DNA of 11,048 nucleotides from Streptosporangiaceae bacterium. Its GTDB lineage: Bacteria > Actinomycetota > Actinomycetes > Streptosporangiales > Streptosporangiaceae. A model generated the notes under the pieces. The model made no database searches and had not been told where the DNA came from. It saw only the letters and a program-made list of their open reading frames with translations. Below are positions 8,241 through 11,048 of the stretch, piece after piece (within the stretch, counting starts at the first letter, position 1; every line of letters begins with the position of its first letter). Where the stretch lies: positions 1 to 11,048 of the forward strand of contig JASIGD010000629.1 of NCBI GenBank assembly GCA_030045295.1, written 5' to 3'. Made by a program: the position numbers and the translations under genes.

Positions 8241-8371
8241 GGGTTCTCCCTTAATTCTCATTGGCCGAACGGCCCGTGGCGGCACCTACCGGACTCACGC
8301 TACGGGAGCCGGGGCGGCCGTCGCACCGGATGGGCGGCATTTTTGACGGGAAATTGTTAGAATAGCCGTTC
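8241..8371. promoter_or_regulatory. Divergent control region between ahcY and the MerR gene, including the ahcY leader
   Basis: This 131-bp spacer serves two divergent genes. For merR, TAGAAT (8358-8363) sits 8 nt before ATG 8372 with no Shine-Dalgarno, fitting a leaderless start. On the other strand the same bases read TATTCT (8364-8359), a possible -10 for ahcY, so the two promoters may overlap. The ahcY leader has GGCC-GTTC-GGCC (8274-8263), a short tetraloop hairpin ahead of the Shine-Dalgarno. CCCGT (8306-8302) and ACGGG (8277-8273) could form an alternative helix sharing two bases with that hairpin. I looked for the conserved SAH riboswitch core (GAGGAGCG...AGGCUCG) and did not see it. 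Confidence 0.4.
8245..8250 (-). promoter_or_regulatory. Ribosome binding site deciding the ahcY start
   Basis: GGGAGA on the minus strand, 4 nt before ATG 8240. It supports beginning AhcY at [10 protein letters not shown] rather than at the in-frame start at 8285. Confidence 0.75.
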
Positions 8372-8725
8372 ATGCGCATCTCGGAGGCCGCCCGGCGGCT
8401 CGGCACCTCGGCCCGGATGCTCCGCTACCGCGAGGACCTCGGGCTGCTCCCCCGGGTCCGCCGCGGCTCACCGGGTCCGCGCGGGCCGGCCCACCGGCGG
8501 TTCGGCGAGGCGGAGCTGGACGCCGTGGCCGCGGCGCTCGAGCTCGAGCGGCGCTACGACATCAGCCCCGCGTCGCTCGCCTTCGGGTTGCGCGTCCTGG
8601 CCGAGCCGCCGGTCCGGGCTGCGGTGGCCGATCTTGGCCGCCAGCTGGGCCGTATCCCCGCCCCGCCCGGCCGGGCGCTGGATTTCGAGAAGGAACGCGC
8701 GCTCCGCCTGCTGTCCGGGCGCTGA
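8372..8725 (+). CDS. Small MerR-family transcriptional regulator
   Basis: DNA-binding protein of 117 aa. The MerR helix-turn-helix is at the N-terminus (MRISEAARRLGTSARMLRYRE, then DLGLLP), followed by a basic wing rich in Arg, Gly and Pro with HRRFGEAELD and a second helical part (about 50-75). The usual LRYYE is LRYRE here. The remaining residues (about 85-117) are short and lack the Cys cluster of metal sensors or a large ligand-binding domain, so the signal, if any, is unknown. It is divergent from ahcY across a 131-bp spacer, the classic arrangement for a regulator acting on itself and its neighbour, so control of the ahcY unit is the simplest inference. It is probably leaderless. Its end converges on the lipid kinase gene with a 15-bp gap. 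Confidence 0.85.
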   Translation: MRISEAARRLGTSARMLRYREDLGLLPRVRRGSPGPRGPAHRRFGEAELDAVAAALELERRYDISPASLAFGLRVLAEPPVRAAVADLGRQLGRIPAPPGRALDFEKERALRLLSGR

Positions 8726-8735
8726 CGGGGTCAGC
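8721..8735. terminator. Short hairpin in the merR / lipid kinase convergent gap
   Basis: GCTGA (8721-8725, including the merR stop) and TCAGC (8731-8735) form a 5-bp stem with a CGGGG loop in the 15-bp gap between convergent genes. There is no T tract on either side, so it is at best a weak bidirectional terminator. Confidence 0.25.
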
Positions 8736-8740
8736 CAGCT

Positions 8741-10099
8741 TCAGCCGGCCCGGCCCGCGGCGACCCCGGCGAGTTCGGCGATGGTCGAACTCGACAGCAC
8801 GTGCACCGTCCGGGCCGCCGGGGGCAGCCGCAGGCGGTGGCGCGGCAGCCGGACCCGCAGCGCACCCGGCCGGGATCGGAAGACCACCGGCGGATCCATG
8901 GTCAGTGCCTCACCGTCCACGCCGACCCGTACCGGGGCGGCGGAGCTGACCTCGAAGCGCGGCGCGGTCCACTCCACCCACCCCGAGAACCTGCGGACCT
9001 GGCCCGTCGCCTCCAGCGCCGCGAACCTCCTGGCCTCGTCCGCGCCCTCGACCGTGACCGCCACGATGCCGAGGACGCCGGCGTCGATCCGCGCGCGGGT
9101 GCCGCGTCCGCCCGGGTGGTCGAGCTGATACGGGTCGTTGGACACCAGGATCAGCTGGGCGGTGGGATGCGCCTGGCCGTCCGGCCCGGCGTAGCGCAGA
9201 TCGAGCTGGGTCGCGTCCGGGCCGAGCAGGTCCGGCAGGATCGCGGCGGCGGTCTTCACCTTGGCGTCGCGGTAGCCGGGCGACTGAACGACCTCGGCGT
9301 ACAGGCCGAGCGAGGCGTTGTTCACGAACGTCCGCCCGTTGACGGCGGCCAGGTCGATCCGGCGCTCGATCGCGTCGGTGAACCCGTCCAGCGCGCCCAC
9401 CACGTCGTTGCGGTCCAGCCCGAGATCGAGCGCGAAGTGGTTCCTGGTGCCGGCCGGCACGCACACGTGCGGGATATCGTGCCGGGCGGCGACCGAGGCG
9501 ACCAGCGCCTGGGAGCCGTCGCCGCCCGCCATGCCGATCACGTCGGCGCCGCGGGCGACGGCGTCCTCGGCCAGCTCGAGCAGGTCGCCGCCGGGCTGCA
9601 GGACGACCGGCTCGATGCCCCGGTCGCGGCACTCCTGCTCGAGGTGGAAACGCTCCACCTTGCCGCCCCCGGACTTCGGGTTCATGAGCAGGACCGGATG
9701 CGCCGCGGGCGCCACCCGCAGGTGCGCTGTCTCGGCGCGCAGGTGCCTGCGCGTGCGCTCCAGCGCGTACCGTGCGGCCAGTACCGACAGCGCGGCCAGG
9801 ACCACGACGAGGGCCGCCATCCAGCCGTTGATATCGGCGAAGGACAGGCCGACGCCGAGCCCCGCGACGGCGGCCACGGCCACGGCTATCGCGATCACCC
9901 GGACCACGCCGCGCCGGGACACCGCGTACCATCCCGCGGTGGCGCAGATCAGCAAGCAGGCGAAGGCCACGATCACGGCGCCGACGTTAAGGGCGGAACC
10001 GATGAGCAGGAGGATGACCGCCGCGGCCAGCGACGCCAAGGCGAACACGGCCGCCAGCCGCCGTCCCGCGCTCGGCCGCTGCAGGGCACGCGCGGCCAC
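8741..10099 (-). CDS. Membrane-anchored diacylglycerol/lipid kinase family protein
   Basis: Probable ATP-dependent kinase of a lipid hydroxyl (diacylglycerol or a related lipid), 452 aa, at the inner face of the membrane. The N-terminus has about four hydrophobic segments (near 16-36, 38-60, 66-86, 92-110). The catalytic DAGK domain starts at about 134: VLLMNPKSGGGK (136-147), the nucleotide loop GGDGS (192-196; most relatives have GGDGT), PAGTRNHFALDLGL (215-228), NNASLGLYAEV (260-270) and VDGEAL (394-399). The start is GTG 10099; GGAGG is only 2 nt upstream, which is tight, so a slightly different start is possible. It is divergent from a PAP2 phosphatase gene. In many actinobacteria these two activities are fused in one protein, which supports a shared lipid pathway. 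The substrate cannot be told. Confidence 0.88.
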   Translation of the reverse strand: MAARALQRPSAGRRLAAVFALASLAAAVILLLIGSALNVGAVIVAFACLLICATAGWYAVSRRGVVRVIAIAVAVAAVAGLGVGLSFADINGWMAALVVVLAALSVLAARYALERTRRHLRAETAHLRVAPAAHPVLLMNPKSGGGKVERFHLEQECRDRGIEPVVLQPGGDLLELAEDAVARGADVIGMAGGDGSQALVASVAARHDIPHVCVPAGTRNHFALDLGLDRNDVVGALDGFTDAIERRIDLAAVNGRTFVNNASLGLYAEVVQSPGYRDAKVKTAAAILPDLLGPDATQLDLRYAGPDGQAHPTAQLILVSNDPYQLDHPGGRGTRARIDAGVLGIVAVTVEGADEARRFAALEATGQVRRFSGWVEWTAPRFEVSSAAPVRVGVDGEALTMDPPVVFRSRPGALRVRLPRHRLRLPPAARTVHVLSSSTIAELAGVAAGRAG

Positions 10100-10179
10100 G
10101 TCCTCCCCCGGCTGGTGTTCGGCTTGAGCTGGCAGGTGTCTCCTCGCTTCCGGCTCCGGCGTGGTGTTAGCATACGCCG
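10100..10179. promoter_or_regulatory. Divergent promoter region between lipid kinase and PAP2 genes
   Basis: In this 80-bp spacer TAGCAT (10168-10173) lies 6 nt before the PAP2 ATG at 10180 with no Shine-Dalgarno, the spacing expected for a leaderless transcript. No good -35 is seen. On the minus strand GGGGGAGGA (10109-10101) directly precedes the kinase GTG. Confidence 0.45.
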
Positions 10180-10857
10180 ATGGTCGAAGGGGGCAGCGCG
10201 GCTGCTGAGCCCGCTGAGCAGGCTCCGCAGCGGCCGACCGGCCGGGTCACGCGGCCGGCCGGGCCGGTCCGCGAGCGGGCCGCCCAGGTGCTGCGTGAGC
10301 TGGGGGCGGTGGACCAGGCGGTCTATTCCGCGGTGGCCGCCACGCCCACCCCGTCCCTCGACGAGCCGCTGCGCCGGCTGTCCAACGCGGCCAACTACTC
10401 CCGCCTCTGGCTGGCCATCGCGGCCGGGCTCGCTCTGGCCGGCGGCGGCGCGGGCCGCCGGGCCGCGGTACGCGGGGTAGCGGCCATCGGCGTCACGTCC
10501 GCGCTGGTGAACCTGCCCGGCAAGGCCGTCTGGTCCCGCCCGCGACCGGACCGGGCGGGCGCCGGGGTCCCGGACCAGCGGAACGTGACGATGCCGGCCT
10601 CCACGTCGTTCCCCTCCGGTCACGCGGCGTCGGGGTTCGCCTTCGCCGCGGCCGTCGGGTACGACCAGCCCTGGCTCGGGGCGGCGCTGCGGTTCCTGGC
10701 CGCGACCGTGGCGTACTCCCGGGTGCACACCGGGGTGCACTACCCGGGCGACGCCGTGGTCGGCGCGCTGATCGGCGCGGGCACCGGTCAGGCGGTGGCC
10801 GGCCTGGCCGAGCGGCTGCCGGCGACCCGGAGCCTGCTCGAGCGCATCTCACGCTGA
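10180..10857 (+). CDS. PAP2-family membrane phosphatase
   Basis: Phosphatidate or polyprenyl-phosphate phosphatase type, 225 aa. It carries all three PAP2 signature motifs: KAVWSRPRP (Lys115, Arg122, Pro123), PSGH (145-148, His148) and SRVHTGVHYPGD (Ser180, Arg181, catalytic His187, Asp191). Hydrophobic segments lie near 76-90, 98-113, 149-160, 165-179 and 192-209, so the active site is expected at the membrane surface. The first 35 residues are Ala/Pro/Arg-rich and probably disordered. The start at ATG 10180 rests on the TAGCAT hexamer 6 nt upstream, as no Shine-Dalgarno is present. It is divergent from a lipid kinase; together they could interconvert a lipid alcohol and its phosphate, though a physical or metabolic link is inferred. 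Confidence 0.92.
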   Translation: MVEGGSAAAEPAEQAPQRPTGRVTRPAGPVRERAAQVLRELGAVDQAVYSAVAATPTPSLDEPLRRLSNAANYSRLWLAIAAGLALAGGGAGRRAAVRGVAAIGVTSALVNLPGKAVWSRPRPDRAGAGVPDQRNVTMPASTSFPSGHAASGFAFAAAVGYDQPWLGAALRFLAATVAYSRVHTGVHYPGDAVVGALIGAGTGQAVAGLAERLPATRSLLERISR

Positions 10858-10868
10858 GCCGCGGGCTC
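10856..10868. terminator. Short hairpin between convergent PAP2 and CDF genes
   Basis: GAGCC (10856-10860) and GGCTC (10864-10868) pair with a GCG loop in the 18-bp gap between convergent genes. A second GGCTC is at 10873-10877. There is no T tract, so termination is only a possibility. Confidence 0.25.
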
Positions 10869-10875
10869 GTCCGGC

Positions 10876-11048
10876 TCAGGAGTCGTCAGCCCGGTCCCGC
10901 GGTGGACTGGGCGGGCGGCCGCGGAGGACCGCGCGGATCGACGGGTCGGTCTGGTCGGCCCGGGCCGGCCGGTAGATGTCAGGTTCCAGGTAGATCGTGG
11001 CAGCGATGGGAACGGCCGCGCGGACGCGCTTTTCCGCCGCGTCGATAC
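10876..11048 (-). CDS. C-terminal end of a probable cation diffusion facilitator transporter (5' part outside window)
   Basis: The minus frame is open from the right edge (first whole codon ending at 11046) to TGA at 10878-10876, giving 56 residues. It begins IDAAEKRVRAAVPIAATIYLEPDIYRP. A helix of the type 'AEKRVRAAVP' followed by 'IYLEPDIYR' is how the cytoplasmic C-terminal domain ends in many actinobacterial CDF metal transporters, as far as I recognise the family. After that comes a charged, Pro/Arg-rich tail (PPSPPRDRADDS). No membrane segment is inside the window, so the assignment rests on this one motif. It is convergent with the PAP2 gene. Confidence 0.6.
   Translation of the reverse strand, partial: IDAAEKRVRAAVPIAATIYLEPDIYRPARADQTDPSIRAVLRGRPPSPPRDRADDS

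Noticed and set aside
8241..8340. SAH or SAM riboswitch ahead of ahcY
   Set aside because: The conserved core sequences of the known SAH and SAM riboswitch classes are not visible. Only generic short helices are present.
8343..8363. TTGACG with TAGAAT as a standard -35/-10 promoter for merR
   Set aside because: The hexamers are only 9 bp apart, far short of the usual 16-19 bp.
8801..10480. Plus-strand open frame of 559 codons antisense to the lipid kinase
   Set aside because: Shadow frame: its sequence is low-complexity and crosses the start of the PAP2 gene in another frame.

Overview
The window is very GC-rich and densely coded. It carries the mtrA-mtrB two-component pair, a mycobacterial-style Ung and a canonical adenosylhomocysteinase, so the host is almost certainly an actinomycete (Actinomycetota). 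I cannot name the genus. In Mycobacterium tuberculosis the order is sahH-tmk-mtrA-mtrB-lpqB (Rv3248c to Rv3244c). The window keeps that backbone on the minus strand, but tmk is absent and four other genes lie between ahcY and mtrA.

Left block (1-2389, minus strand): mtrA and then mtrB, an OmpR-class regulator and its membrane sensor kinase. In actinobacteria this pair links cell-wall growth and division to gene expression. mtrB runs off the left edge. Middle block (2521-5534, plus strand): a DUF72 TIM-barrel protein, uracil-DNA glycosylase (ung), and a polytopic membrane protein resembling the polyprenol-phosphate-dependent GT-C/GT87 glycosyltransferases.

Central block (5504-8240, minus strand): two adjacent S-adenosylhomocysteine hydrolase homologues of different subclasses. 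Upstream is canonical ahcY (481 aa). Directly downstream is a compact Thermotoga/archaeal-like paralogue with a changed residue in the conserved EETTTG motif and no ordinary start codon where homology says the protein begins. A small MerR-type regulator is divergent from ahcY.

Right block (8741-11048): a membrane-anchored diacylglycerol/lipid kinase (minus) and a PAP2 phosphatase (plus) are divergently arranged. They have opposing lipid-phosphate chemistries. The C-terminal end of a probable cation diffusion facilitator enters from the right edge on the minus strand.

The most interesting item is the tandem pair of SAH hydrolases with the divergent MerR regulator. ahcY clears S-adenosylhomocysteine, the product of SAM-dependent methylation. 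The second enzyme may act on a related nucleosyl-homocysteine or be regulatory, but the sequence alone does not decide this. Several plus-strand genes (ung, merR, PAP2) have a TAnnnT hexamer 6-8 nt before ATG and no clear Shine-Dalgarno, suggesting leaderless transcripts. No tRNA, rRNA, CRISPR array, insertion sequence or prophage was seen.
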